Shown here one piece after another: positions 51,137-60,056 of a stretch of 64,000 bases of DNA. Positions within the stretch are counted from its first letter, which is position 1. Each line of letters begins with the position of its first letter. Position numbers and translations under genes: made by a program. The notes below the pieces were generated by a model that was not told the origin of the DNA, searched no databases, and worked only from the letters and a program-made list of their open reading frames with translations. Source of the stretch: CALJFL01 sp964590005 (GTDB lineage: Bacteria; Pseudomonadota; Gammaproteobacteria; Pseudomonadales; Halieaceae); contig CAZPVJ010000002.1 in NCBI GenBank assembly GCA_964590005.1, forward strand, positions 42,561 to 106,560, written 5' to 3'.

Positions 51137-51167
51137 ATTATAGGTGTAATGGCACGTCCATTGCACC
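51137..51167 (-). promoter_or_regulatory. rfbA promoter with overlapping operator-like dyad
   Basis: On the minus strand a perfect TATAAT covers 51142-51137, 28 bases before the rfbA ATG. Directly upstream, over the spacer and -35 zone, GGTGTAATGG (51143-51152) faces CCATTGCACC (51158-51167) across CACGT, a 10-bp dyad with one T-G mismatch. The -35 hexamer is poor at any normal spacing, so an activator or repressor bound to the dyad is plausible. Confidence 0.5.
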
Positions 51168-51192
51168 ACTGGGGTATCACTATGCGGCCCGT

Positions 51193-51236
51193 AAGGGGTG
51201 GATTTTTGATCAATCACTGATAAAATCCAGCCCCTT
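51193..51236. other. Long imperfect hairpin between rfbA and the GT4 gene
   Basis: AAGGGG plus TGGATTTT (51193-51206) pairs with AAAATCCA plus CCCCTT (51222-51236) over 14 bp with a single bulged G at 51230 and a 15-base loop containing TGATCA. It lies between two divergent genes, so a terminator role is unlikely. It may be an operator or an mRNA leader element for the GT4 operon. Confidence 0.45.
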
Positions 51237-51346
51237 TCACTGGTTAAACCGCGTGCTTTACTTGCGGGCGAACCTGCCTGGCGGTGCGACATTTCCGCGC
51301 CTGACCCCCATTAAGCGAGGAATGTGCCATCAGGCATCTCGACACA

Positions 51347-52663
51347 ATGCATAGCGAATCGCAGGCGGCGCCTGCGCTGTCCGCCTCCAACACGGACTCA
51401 GCCGCTGTTTTGCCGGTAGGAGAGAGTTGCCGCCCGCTGCGGATTGCGCTGCTGGGTTATCGCAGCCAGCCATTTGGCGGTGGCCAGGGCGTTTACCTGA
51501 AGTACCTCAGTAAGGCGCTGGTGGATGCTGGCCATACGGTAGACGTGATTTCCGGCCCGCCCTATCCGCACCTTGATCCCCGGGTTAGGTTGATCCAGTT
51601 GCCTAGCCTTGATCTGTTTGAAAATGGTCTGGGTTCGCTGCGCCCGCGACACCTGCGCTCGTTGACCAATATCATCGAGTGGACCAGCAAGTTGACGGGT
51701 GGCTTTGCCGAACCCTATACCTTTGGCCGTCGAGCGGTGAAGTATCTGCGTCAGCATGGCCATGAATACGACTTGATCCACGACAACCAGAGCCTGAGCT
51801 ATGGCATGCTCACCTTGCAGGCGATGGGCCTGCCGCTGGTGACTACTGTCCACCACCCGGTCACCAGTGACCTGCGTATTGCGCTGGGCGCGGCGCGGCG
51901 CTGGCACGAGCGCGTACTGATCAGGCGCTGGCACTCTTTCCTGGGTATGCAGAAAAAGGTCGTCAAGCAACTCCACCATGTTGTAACCGTGTCGGATTGT
52001 TCCCGCCAGGATATTGCCCGGGATTTTGGTCTGCAGCCCGCGGGTATCAGTCTCGTTTACAACGGTATTGATACTGAGGAATTCAGGCCGCTTGCCGAGG
52101 TGCCCCGGCGCCCGCTGCGCCTGATGGCCACTGCTTCCGCCGATGCGCCTCTCAAGGGCTTGCGCTACCTACTGCGTGCCTACGCCAAGTTGCTGGTGCA
52201 ATATCCAGAGTTGGAGCTTCTTCTGGTCAGCAAGCCACAGCCAGGCGGTAAGACCGAACAGTTGGTGGCATCACTGGGGATTGGCGACAAGGTCAAGTTT
52301 GTCAGCGGTATCAGTACCGAAGAGATGGTGCGTTACTACGCCGAGGCAACCATTGCTGTCGTGCCCTCCGTCTATGAAGGCTTTGGCCTGCCAGCCGGCG
52401 AGGCCATGGCTTGCGCGGTACCTGTTGTATCGACCGACGGGGGGGCGCTGCCAGAGGTTGTTGGTGAGGCCGGGGTTGTGGTGCCCGCCAAGTCTGCGGA
52501 AGCGCTGGTCGAAGCCATTGATGGGTTGCTTGCCGATCCCCAGCGCCGCGCATCTCTCGCGGCGGCGGGGCGCCGACGAATAGAGGAAAAATTCAGTTGG
52601 CGTGTCTGCGCGCGTGAAATGACTGCCTACTACCGGGAGGTGCTGGCGCATGCAGACCGTTGA
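51347..52663 (+). CDS. Glycosyltransferase family 4 protein
   Basis: 438 residues, GT-B fold. LLGYRSQPFGGGQGVYLKYLS near 32 (shortened: SQPFGGGQGVYLKYL) is the acceptor-side loop, VYNGIDTEEFRP near 234 the hinge, and VPSVYEGFGLPAGEAMAC near 338 the E-x7-E donor motif of GT4 retaining enzymes. Donor and acceptor unknown. The first 25 residues are low-complexity and non-conserved in look, so the true start could be later. It overlaps the methyltransferase gene by 14 bases, and three plus-strand genes follow as one unit. Confidence 0.88.
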   Translation: MHSESQAAPALSASNTDSAAVLPVGESCRPLRIALLGYRSQPFGGGQGVYLKYLSKALVDAGHTVDVISGPPYPHLDPRVRLIQLPSLDLFENGLGSLRPRHLRSLTNIIEWTSKLTGGFAEPYTFGRRAVKYLRQHGHEYDLIHDNQSLSYGMLTLQAMGLPLVTTVHHPVTSDLRIALGAARRWHERVLIRRWHSFLGMQKKVVKQLHHVVTVSDCSRQDIARDFGLQPAGISLVYNGIDTEEFRPLAEVPRRPLRLMATASADAPLKGLRYLLRAYAKLLVQYPELELLLVSKPQPGGKTEQLVASLGIGDKVKFVSGISTEEMVRYYAEATIAVVPSVYEGFGLPAGEAMACAVPVVSTDGGALPEVVGEAGVVVPAKSAEALVEAIDGLLADPQRRASLAAAGRRRIEEKFSWRVCAREMTAYYREVLAHADR

Positions 52664-53366
52664 TTTTCGGCATTTCCCACTGGAGCCCGGTGACCGTGTG
52701 CTAGACCTTGGCTGCGGTGAGGGCCGTCACGTGATATCAGCCTACCTGGAGGCCAGCATTGAATCCATTGGCGTGGATTTGTCGGTGCGCGACCTGCAGA
52801 CCACCCGTGATAAATTCAGTGGCTTCGAGCAGGCGGATGACCCTGCACGCTTGTTTGCCCTGGCCTCGGCCAATGCCCTGGAACTGCCGTTCGCCGATAA
52901 CACCTTCGACAAGGTGATTTGCAGTGAAGTCCTGGAGCACATACCTGATTATCAGGGGGCATTGGCTGAAATCCAGCGAATACTCAAGCCCGGGGGCCTG
53001 TTTTGTGCCAGCGTGCCGCGCCGCTGGCCTGAAAAGATTTGCTGGGCTCTGAGTGAAGCCTATTACAACGTGCCCGGCGGACATGTTCGCATTTTCAAGG
53101 CGCGTGAACTGCGCGGCGATATCGAAGAGCTCGGCTTCAATCATTATTACCGACACTGGGCGCACGCGTTGCATGCACCGTTCTGGTGGCTCAAATGTCT
53201 TTTCTGGAAGACGCAGGACAGCAATTGGCTGGTGGCCCAGTATCACCGGCTGCTGGTCTGGGATCTGATGGAGAAGCCGGCCTTTACCCGTGCCCTGGAG
53301 ACGATGATGAACCCCATACTGGGCAAAAGTGTTGTTATGTATTTTCGTAAGGAGTTATCCGCATGA
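52650..53366 (+). CDS. Class I SAM-dependent methyltransferase (Methyltransf_11 type)
   Basis: 238 residues. Motif I VLDLGCGEGRHV (about 18-29), the acidic residue after strand 2 in IGVDLS, and motif III-like EIQRILKPGGLF (about 108-119) define the SAM fold. The substrate is unknown. Overlaps with the GT4 gene before it (14 bases) and the toroid gene after it (ATGA) indicate co-translation, so it probably methylates the product of the same pathway. Confidence 0.87.
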   Translation: MQTVDFRHFPLEPGDRVLDLGCGEGRHVISAYLEASIESIGVDLSVRDLQTTRDKFSGFEQADDPARLFALASANALELPFADNTFDKVICSEVLEHIPDYQGALAEIQRILKPGGLFCASVPRRWPEKICWALSEAYYNVPGGHVRIFKARELRGDIEELGFNHYYRHWAHALHAPFWWLKCLFWKTQDSNWLVAQYHRLLVWDLMEKPAFTRALETMMNPILGKSVVMYFRKELSA

Positions 53367-54445
53367 GCGGCCTGTACCTGAGCCGCGGTTTGTTTCCAGA
53401 GGAATTCCTCCGGCCTACTGTGGAATTCATTCTTGGCGTGCAGAAGCCCAGTGGCGAGATTCCCTGGTTCGATCACGGATATACCGACCCCTGGGACCAT
53501 GTTGAAGCCGCGATGGGCCTGTCGATAGCGGGAGAATGGCCCGCTGCTGTGCGAGCCTACGAGTGGTTGTATTCGATGCAACTCGTTGACGGCAGTTGGT
53601 GGGCGTCTTATCGCGGCGAGGAGATTGATAACGGCCAGCGGCGGGAGACCAATTTTGTTGCCTATGCCGCCACAGGGGTATGGCATCACTACCTGGTTAG
53701 CGGAGATCGTGATTTTTTGCGAGCCATGTGGCCGATGGTCGACAAGGCTATTGGATTTGTACTGTCCCTGCAGTCAGCACATGGTGAGATCGATTGGGCT
53801 GTCGATGAAGAGGGTGTCGCCAAGGGTGACGCTCTGGTGACCGGCTGCAGCTCAATCTTCAAAAGCCTGGAGTGCGCTCACAATATTGCGATCTCATTGG
53901 GTGAAGAACGGCCAGAGTGGTTGTTGTCGCGCACCCGGCTCGGGCGTGCCCTGCGCTATCATCCCGAGCGTTTTGATCGTACCTGGGAGAGCAAATCACG
54001 CTATTCGATGGATTGGTTTTACCCGGTGCTGGCGGGTATTTATCCTCCCGTCGAGGGCCGGGCACGCCTGGCCGGCCGCTGGGATGAGTTTGTCGAGGAC
54101 CAGCTGGGTTGTCGCTGCGTCGCCGATGAGCCCTGGGTAACGGTTGCCGAATCCTGTGAGTTGGTCATGGCCCTGCTGGCCGCAGGTGACCATCCGCGTG
54201 CCGTCGAGTTATACAGCTGGCTGCACCAGTGGCGTAACCAAGACGGATCTTACTGGACCGGCTATCAGTTGGTGGAAGACCTGTTGTGGCCAGATGAAAA
54301 GCCGACCTGGACAGCGGGAGCTATCCTGCTCGCCGCCGATGCGCTAACCGAGCACACCGCTGCGTCGAGGCTGTTCACCGAGGTGAATCTGCTGGCGGAA
54401 ACGTCTGCCGAAGAGCCGCCTGCGCAGCGCCGGCAGATAGACTGA
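53363..54445 (+). CDS. Alpha/alpha-toroid protein (prenyltransferase/glucoamylase-like fold), function unknown
   Basis: 360 residues, no signal peptide. Repeated helical hairpins with Trp- and Asp-rich turns can be seen: VQKPSGEIPWFDHGYTDPWD (about 29-48), MQLVDGSWWASYRG (about 73), QSAHGEIDWAVDEEG (about 138) and QWRNQDGSYWTGYQLVED (about 289). The Q-x-x-D/G-G-S/W pattern recalls QW-type repeats of terpene cyclases and the (alpha/alpha)6 barrels of glycosidases. Such proteins are often labelled prenyltransferase without evidence. It is the last of three overlapping genes. Confidence 0.65.
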   Translation: MSGLYLSRGLFPEEFLRPTVEFILGVQKPSGEIPWFDHGYTDPWDHVEAAMGLSIAGEWPAAVRAYEWLYSMQLVDGSWWASYRGEEIDNGQRRETNFVAYAATGVWHHYLVSGDRDFLRAMWPMVDKAIGFVLSLQSAHGEIDWAVDEEGVAKGDALVTGCSSIFKSLECAHNIAISLGEERPEWLLSRTRLGRALRYHPERFDRTWESKSRYSMDWFYPVLAGIYPPVEGRARLAGRWDEFVEDQLGCRCVADEPWVTVAESCELVMALLAAGDHPRAVELYSWLHQWRNQDGSYWTGYQLVEDLLWPDEKPTWTAGAILLAADALTEHTAASRLFTEVNLLAETSAEEPPAQRRQID

Positions 54446-54448
54446 TCG

Positions 54449-55066
54449 CTACAGGCGCCTTAGCAGCGCCAGCGAGTTCACCTTTGCTTTTTCACTGAAT
54501 AGCCCCGAGGCCAATGCCAACCGGTAAATGGCGTTGGGTGCCTGTCCTCCCTCACTGGCATCGGGAAAAACATCATGTATCGCCAGTGTGCCTCCCCGAG
54601 CCAGGGTTGATACCCAGCAGCGGTAGTCATTGAGCGCTGCCTCCAGGCTGTGGCCACCATCAATGAACAGCATTCCCAGGGGAGTGCGCCAGTGCCTCGA
54701 CGCGGTACTGGAATCACTGACGATCGGTACCACCGAGTCGGTGAGACCGGCCTGCTCGATGTTGTGGCGAAACTCGCGAAACGTATCCAGCGCGTCTATG
54801 CCGGCGTCGTACAGGTCCGGGTCGTGGAAAAACTCACCAAGCTGGTGTTCCTCTGAGCCGCGATGGTGGTCCAGGGCAAATACGGTATTCCCGCTCTGGC
54901 GACAGGCCAGGCCCAGGTAAATCGTGGACTTGCCACAGTAACTACCGATTTCCAGTACCGGGCCCAGCTTGCCCACTTCGCGCGCAGCATCATACAAAGC
55001 CAGTGCTTCGTCGTCGGCGAGAAACCCTTTTATCTGGTCAATATTGGCTGGCAGGTCGGGGATCAT
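54449..55066 (-). CDS. Class I SAM-dependent methyltransferase (Methyltransf_24-like)
   Basis: 205 residues from the ATG at 55066. Motif I PVLEIGSYCGKSTIYLGLA (about 35-53), ALDHH (about 63) and MLFIDGGHSLEAALNDY (about 132-148) are the pattern of small-molecule O-methyltransferase-like proteins. No ribosome site supports 55066, and the frame is open to a GTG at 55180; residues just upstream (SPADVLKNLR) look protein-like, so the true start may be earlier. Its stop is four bases from the toroid gene stop, and it diverges from hldE. Confidence 0.8.
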   Translation of the reverse strand: MIPDLPANIDQIKGFLADDEALALYDAAREVGKLGPVLEIGSYCGKSTIYLGLACRQSGNTVFALDHHRGSEEHQLGEFFHDPDLYDAGIDALDTFREFRHNIEQAGLTDSVVPIVSDSSTASRHWRTPLGMLFIDGGHSLEAALNDYRCWVSTLARGGTLAIHDVFPDASEGGQAPNAIYRLALASGLFSEKAKVNSLALLRRL

Positions 55067-55212
55067 GCGTAGATTCTTGAGAACATCGGCCGGCGAAAGT
55101 AGCGGTTTTGGCAGGTATTGGCAAGGGCGGGACTGCGGCCGCAGCGTGCTATGATTGCGCAAAAACAAGGCCACGCCCACGGGTGGCGGTGACGAAGAGG
55201 ACGCCCTCGACC

Positions 55213-56643
55213 ATGAAACTAAGCATGCCCGGCTTCGAACAGGCCCAGGTGCTGGTACTCGGCGATATTATGCTGGACCGTTACTGGCACGGGGGCACTT
55301 CGCGTATTTCTCCAGAAGCGCCGGTACCGGTAGTCCGGGTGGAGCAAATACAGGATCGACCCGGGGGTGCCGGCAACGTCGCACTGAATATCGCTGCCTT
55401 GGGCGCGGGTAGCACCTTGCGGGGTTATACAGGCGATGACGAGATGGCCGACTCCCTGACAGATATGCTGCAAGGTGCCGGCGTGCACTGTGATTTCCTG
55501 CGCATCACCGGCAGCCCGACCATCACCAAGCTGCGTGTCGTCAGCCGTCATCAACAACTGATCAGGCTGGATTTCGAAGAGCCGGACAAACATCCCTCTA
55601 GCGGGCAACTCGAGGATGGCCTCGTCAGCATGCTGCAGGGTTGCGGTGCCCTGGTGTTGTCGGATTATGCCAAGGGTGCCCTGGACGATCCCCAGCCGCT
55701 GATCAGTGCCGCCAAGAAGGCCGGTGTGCCAGTACTGGTCGACCCCAAGGGTACCCAGTTTGAGCGCTATCGTGGCGCGACGCTGCTCACTCCCAACCTG
55801 CACGAGTTTGAAGCGGTGGTGGGTGAGTGTCCCTCGGAGCAGGCCCTGGTTGACCGCGGCGAAACGCTGATGAAGGAGCTCGACCTGGGCGCGTTACTGA
55901 TCACTCGCGGGGAGAGTGGGATGACCCTGCTACGGCCCGGTGTGGAGGAATTGCACCTGCCTGCCCGAGCCCGGGAGGTTTTCGATGTAACCGGCGCGGG
56001 AGATACTGTGATCGCCGTGCTGGCGGCTGCTGTTGCCGCCGGTGCCGGGTTACCCGAAGCCGTGGGCCTGGCCAACGTCGCTGCCAGCATTGTGGTTGGC
56101 AAGCTGGGCACGGCCTCGGTCAGCGCGCCCGAGTTGCGTCGTGCTGTCCAGGAGGACCAGGGCTCCGAGCGTGGTGTTGTTACCCTGGAACAGTTGGAGA
56201 TAGCGATTGCTGATGCTCGCAGCCATGGCGAGAAAGTGGTTTTCACCAACGGCTGTTTCGACATTATTCATGCCGGTCATGTCGCCTATCTTGAGCAGGC
56301 CCGCCAGTTGGGCGATCGGCTCATTGTCGCCATCAATAGCGATGAGTCGGTGCGTCGCCTGAAAGGCAAGGGCCGACCGATCAATCCAGTCGAGCGCCGT
56401 ATGGCAGTGTTGGCTGGTCTGGAGTCAGTTGACTGGGTACTGCAGTTTGGCGAGGACACGCCGCGCCCGCTACTGCGGACCTTACAGCCCGAGGTGCTGG
56501 CCAAGGGCGGTGACTATGACAAGGAAGGGGTGGTCGGTTGGGAGATTGTCGAGGAATACGGAGGCGAAGTGAAAGTGCTGGCATTTGTTGACAATGTTTC
56601 TACCACCGCCATCGTCACCAAGATTCAGCAGGATGACGCCTAG
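55213..56643 (+). CDS. hldE: Bifunctional heptose-7-phosphate kinase/heptose-1-phosphate adenylyltransferase
   Basis: 476 residues from the ATG at 55213, the normal HldE length; the frame is open to 55108. The ribokinase-like domain (about 1-320) has PGGAGNVALNIAALG and DVTGAGDTVIAV; the cytidylyltransferase-like domain (about 345-476) has FTNGCFDIIHAGHVAYLEQA with the HxGH motif. Together they make ADP-heptose for WaaC and WaaF, encoded at 38-40 kb. Its stop overlaps the aldo/keto reductase stop by four bases. Confidence 0.96.
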   Translation: MKLSMPGFEQAQVLVLGDIMLDRYWHGGTSRISPEAPVPVVRVEQIQDRPGGAGNVALNIAALGAGSTLRGYTGDDEMADSLTDMLQGAGVHCDFLRITGSPTITKLRVVSRHQQLIRLDFEEPDKHPSSGQLEDGLVSMLQGCGALVLSDYAKGALDDPQPLISAAKKAGVPVLVDPKGTQFERYRGATLLTPNLHEFEAVVGECPSEQALVDRGETLMKELDLGALLITRGESGMTLLRPGVEELHLPARAREVFDVTGAGDTVIAVLAAAVAAGAGLPEAVGLANVAASIVVGKLGTASVSAPELRRAVQEDQGSERGVVTLEQLEIAIADARSHGEKVVFTNGCFDIIHAGHVAYLEQARQLGDRLIVAINSDESVRRLKGKGRPINPVERRMAVLAGLESVDWVLQFGEDTPRPLLRTLQPEVLAKGGDYDKEGVVGWEIVEEYGGEVKVLAFVDNVSTTAIVTKIQQDDA

Positions 56644-57431
56644 TGGTCCGCCAGAGCCCGCCGCGCGGCGGCGATGTTGTCCGCAAGGTGTTCCGGATTA
56701 ATCGTACCGACGATCGCTGAGGTGCACGCCGGGTGGCTGAATACCAGGTCCATACTGGCCTGCACCGGATTTTCGTAGTCTCCTGCCAGGTGTCCGCTGG
56801 CAAACGCTTTCTTGATCAGTACCCCGGTCCCATGGGCCTTACAGGCGTCGAGTACGGGCTGTTGTTCCTGTTCTGCGAGGTTATAGGTCACCATCAGAAC
56901 GTCACAGGCTGGTGCCGCCGCGAGCCCCCCGCTTACGGTCTTGCCCGATAGGCCGAATGCCCTGATCAGGCCGGCCTGTTTCAACTCCGACAAGGCTTCC
57001 AGGGTACCCCGCTGTTCGATGATCGCGAGGTCGTCGCCGTCTGAGTGCACCAGCACAATGTCAAGATGATCGCAGTGCAGCCGCTTGAGGCTGCGCTCCA
57101 CTGACATCCGGGTATGCTCCGGGCTGAAGTTGAAATGGGATACCCCATTGTCAAACTCCTCGCCAACCTTGCTGCAAATTACCCAGTGGTCGCGTTGGCC
57201 GGTCAACAGGTGTCCGAGCCGTTGCTCACTGCGCCCGTAAGCCGGCGCCGTATCGATAAGATTGATGCCTTGCTCTCTGGCCTGTGCCAGCAAGGCCCTG
57301 GCGGAACTGTCATCCGGGATTGAAAACTGGTCTGGGTACTTGACGCCCTGGTCGCGTCCGAGCTTTACCGTCCCCAGGCCGATTGCGCTGACCACTATGC
57401 CGGTATGTCCCAGCTCTCTCATCCAGGCCAT
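56640..57431 (-). CDS. Aldo/keto reductase
   Basis: 263 residues, short for the family (usually about 300-330), TIM barrel. The catalytic Asp/Tyr are in NLIDTAPAYGRSEQRLG (about 55-71), Lys in CSKVGEE (about 84) and His in IVLVHSDGDD near 124. The NADPH-site RS(x)5N equivalent is reduced near the C terminus (TINPEHLADNI). Substrate unknown. Its first base is shared with the stop of the upstream FAD oxidoreductase gene, so the two are co-expressed. Confidence 0.85.
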   Translation of the reverse strand: MAWMRELGHTGIVVSAIGLGTVKLGRDQGVKYPDQFSIPDDSSARALLAQAREQGINLIDTAPAYGRSEQRLGHLLTGQRDHWVICSKVGEEFDNGVSHFNFSPEHTRMSVERSLKRLHCDHLDIVLVHSDGDDLAIIEQRGTLEALSELKQAGLIRAFGLSGKTVSGGLAAAPACDVLMVTYNLAEQEQQPVLDACKAHGTGVLIKKAFASGHLAGDYENPVQASMDLVFSHPACTSAIVGTINPEHLADNIAAARRALADH

Positions 57432-58624
57432 CAGAACAGTTCGTCCCAGCAGGTGGGCGCGATGTCTGGAGTGGGCAGCGTACTGAGCGGTCCCAGGTCT
57501 TGGGAGAATGTCGGTGCTATGCCGTCCTCTCGCAGGAAGCGTTCAACTTCATCGCCCAGGTCGGGACTCAGGCTGAGCTTGGTGGGCCAGGCCACCAGGG
57601 TGTTATCGACCGAGTCTGCACGGCCAACGAAGGCGCGATCGGGCCTCAGTAGAGCGTTTTGTCGAGGCTCGGCGCGATCCAGTTTGATTGTTCGCCAGTC
57701 CCGCTGGCCGAACTCAATCCAGGGGAGCAATGAGTCCAGCTCATTTCTGGCTTTTTCGATCAACCGCTGTGGATCGTCCTCGGCATGCTCGGTGGCCAGG
57801 TCCCCACCAAGGTACCAGACCGGCTCCCCGGCGCTGGTCATATGACTGGAAACCGTCAGCCTGGGCGAGGGGTTGCCACCCGTGCAGTGACCGAAGAAAG
57901 GCTCGGGATACTGGTGTTTTACGATAACCTGCTGCAAGGGTCGGCGCTGCATCAGCGGCTCGTTGGCGCCCAGCTTCGCCAGCAGCGACTCATTGCCCAC
58001 GCCAGCGGTGAGCAACAGCCTTTGGGGTGCCAGCTGGCAATCCGCCAGCGTTATCGTTGCGCTGCTGCCGCTCTTTTCCAGGCGGGCCGTCTCCCAATCC
58101 ACCCCAAAAATGGCGTCGCGCTGTCTGTCCACCAAGGCCGCCACCACCGAGGGCATATCCATGACCATATCGATGAGACGGTAGACCTGGCCCCTGAACT
58201 CCTTGTGTCGCAGCGGGGCGGGAAAATCCTTGCGCGCCAGCTTTTCTACTCTACCGCGCAACATCTTACTGGCCAGGAAAGAGCTCATACGAGACTGAAG
58301 ATTACCGTCTGACCAGAGGTAAAAGTCCTCGCTTAATATTTTGCTGCCGCGCAAATCCACCGGTCCCTTCCCGGCCAGGCAGGCGCGCCAGGCGGCCGGC
58401 ATGGCAGAGATGGCCTCTGAGCCACCGCTCCAGGCGCCGCCCAGGGCATACTTGATACCGCCGTGGATCATCCCCTGCGAGGCCATGGTCTGGTAGCTAC
58501 CCAGGGCCTTGTCTTCCAATAGCACAGCGCTAAAGCCGCGATTGCGCAGTTGATTGAGGGTCCACAGCCCGGCGACGCCGCCGCCGATAATAGCGATATC
58601 TATGTGTAGGGTTTGCTGGTCCAT
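57431..58624 (-). CDS. FAD-dependent oxidoreductase (DAO/glycerol-3-phosphate dehydrogenase-like)
   Basis: 397 residues. The dinucleotide loop IAIIGGGVAGLWTLNQLRNRG lies at the N terminus (core GGGVAGLW, about 13-20) with Glu35 ending strand 2, and QGMIHGGIKYALGG near 49-62 is like GlpD/L-2-hydroxyglutarate oxidase proteins. It has no signal peptide. Together with the overlapping aldo/keto reductase it probably oxidises and reduces related hydroxy/keto compounds; nothing identifies the substrate. It diverges from waaA. Confidence 0.84.
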   Translation of the reverse strand: MDQQTLHIDIAIIGGGVAGLWTLNQLRNRGFSAVLLEDKALGSYQTMASQGMIHGGIKYALGGAWSGGSEAISAMPAAWRACLAGKGPVDLRGSKILSEDFYLWSDGNLQSRMSSFLASKMLRGRVEKLARKDFPAPLRHKEFRGQVYRLIDMVMDMPSVVAALVDRQRDAIFGVDWETARLEKSGSSATITLADCQLAPQRLLLTAGVGNESLLAKLGANEPLMQRRPLQQVIVKHQYPEPFFGHCTGGNPSPRLTVSSHMTSAGEPVWYLGGDLATEHAEDDPQRLIEKARNELDSLLPWIEFGQRDWRTIKLDRAEPRQNALLRPDRAFVGRADSVDNTLVAWPTKLSLSPDLGDEVERFLREDGIAPTFSQDLGPLSTLPTPDIAPTCWDELF

Positions 58625-58760
58625 GGCCTGTCGGAGAGCGTGGTTGAGGGGCGATTATAGCCTGATTATGCCGCCGTTAACTGTCACCGGCACTGGCCTC
58701 AGTGACGGGCTGACGCTATGCTGCCGCAAGGAACCTGCCAGAGAGGCCTGGGAACGCTGC

Positions 58761-60035
58761 ATGCGCTTACTGTACAGCGCCTTTTTTTACTGCCTGATAC
58801 CGTTGTTATTGCTGCGCATGTTGCTGCGCTCTCGCAAGGCGCCGGCGTATCGCGATCGCCTGGCAGAACGCTTTGCTGTTTTCGATGACGAAGAACTATA
58901 CGATGGAAAGCCGGTCATCTGGGTGCACGCCGTTTCGGTTGGTGAGACCCTTGCCGCGGCCCCGCTGATTGAGTCGCTGCTGCAGCGCTTTGCCGATCAC
59001 AGGCTGGTGGTTACCACCACCACACCGACAGGTTCAGAGCGAGTGCACTCCTTGTTTGGTAAGCGGGTTTTTCATGTCTACGCACCCTGGGATTTGCCCG
59101 GTGCGACGCGGCGATTCCTCAATAGCGTTCAACCCCGACTCTTGTTGCTGATGGAGACAGAGTTGTGGCCCAACATGATTGCACAGACCGCCGCTACGGG
59201 CTGCGCGATTGTGCTGGCCAACGCGCGGATGTCGCAGCGCTCTGCATCGGGTTACGCCCGGGTTGCTGCCCTGACCAGGCCGATGCTGGCGAAGCTGGCG
59301 GCAGTCGCCAGCCAGTCTCAGGATGATGCCGATCGACTGGTGGCGTTGGGCCTGCCGGAGAGCCGGGTAGAGGTGACCGGCAGTATCAAGTTTGATCTGG
59401 AGATTGATAATCGCTTGCGCGAGCTAGCGGGGGAGCTGCGTCAGGCCTGTGGCAACCGGCCAGTGATTGTTGTTGCCAGTACGCATCCCGGTGAAGATGA
59501 GCAGGCCCTGGAAGCCTTCGCCAAAGTCAGGGTTGATCACCCGGAGACCCTGCTGGTTTTGGTGCCGCGGCATCCTGAGCGCTTTGACAGTGTATATAAG
59601 CTGTGTCGGGAGGCTGGATTCAGCGTTGTACGGCGCTCGTCAGGTGCGGATCCGGATGCCGAGACGGACATTTTTCTTGGCGACACAATGGGCGAGCTAC
59701 TGCTGATACTCGGCATGGCAGATGTGGCCGTGGTCGGTGGTAGCCTTGTGGAACACGGTGGCCACAATGTACTGGAGCCCGCTGCCTGGGGCGCACCGGT
59801 GGTCACGGGCCCACATATGTTCAATTTTGCCGAGATCAGCGCCAAGCTGGTAGCGGCGGGTGCAATGATTCAGTTGGAATCGCCGTCACAGCTGGCGGAC
59901 TGCCTCAACGGCTTGCTGGGGGATCCAGCGCGGTGCCGGCGGATGGGTGAAGCGGCGCTGGCTGAGTTAGACGCTAATCGGGGTGCGCAGGACAGGGTAC
60001 TCGAGATCGTGGCCCGTGAGCTGCCACAGCCGTGA
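58761..60035 (+). CDS. waaA: 3-deoxy-D-manno-octulosonic acid transferase (WaaA/KdtA)
   Basis: 424 residues from the ATG at 58761, the normal length; the frame is open to 58554 but that is antisense to the oxidoreductase. An N-terminal membrane anchor (about 3-22) is followed by WVHAVSVGETLAAAPLI (about 54-70), ETELWPNMI (about 131), and GGSLVEHGGHNVLEPAAWG (about 326-344), all WaaA signatures. It adds Kdo to lipid IVA, before heptosylation by WaaC/WaaF. Confidence 0.96.
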   Translation: MRLLYSAFFYCLIPLLLLRMLLRSRKAPAYRDRLAERFAVFDDEELYDGKPVIWVHAVSVGETLAAAPLIESLLQRFADHRLVVTTTTPTGSERVHSLFGKRVFHVYAPWDLPGATRRFLNSVQPRLLLLMETELWPNMIAQTAATGCAIVLANARMSQRSASGYARVAALTRPMLAKLAAVASQSQDDADRLVALGLPESRVEVTGSIKFDLEIDNRLRELAGELRQACGNRPVIVVASTHPGEDEQALEAFAKVRVDHPETLLVLVPRHPERFDSVYKLCREAGFSVVRRSSGADPDAETDIFLGDTMGELLLILGMADVAVVGGSLVEHGGHNVLEPAAWGAPVVTGPHMFNFAEISAKLVAAGAMIQLESPSQLADCLNGLLGDPARCRRMGEAALAELDANRGAQDRVLEIVARELPQP

Positions 60036-60056
60036 GACTAAGCCAGATTGGCCCGT

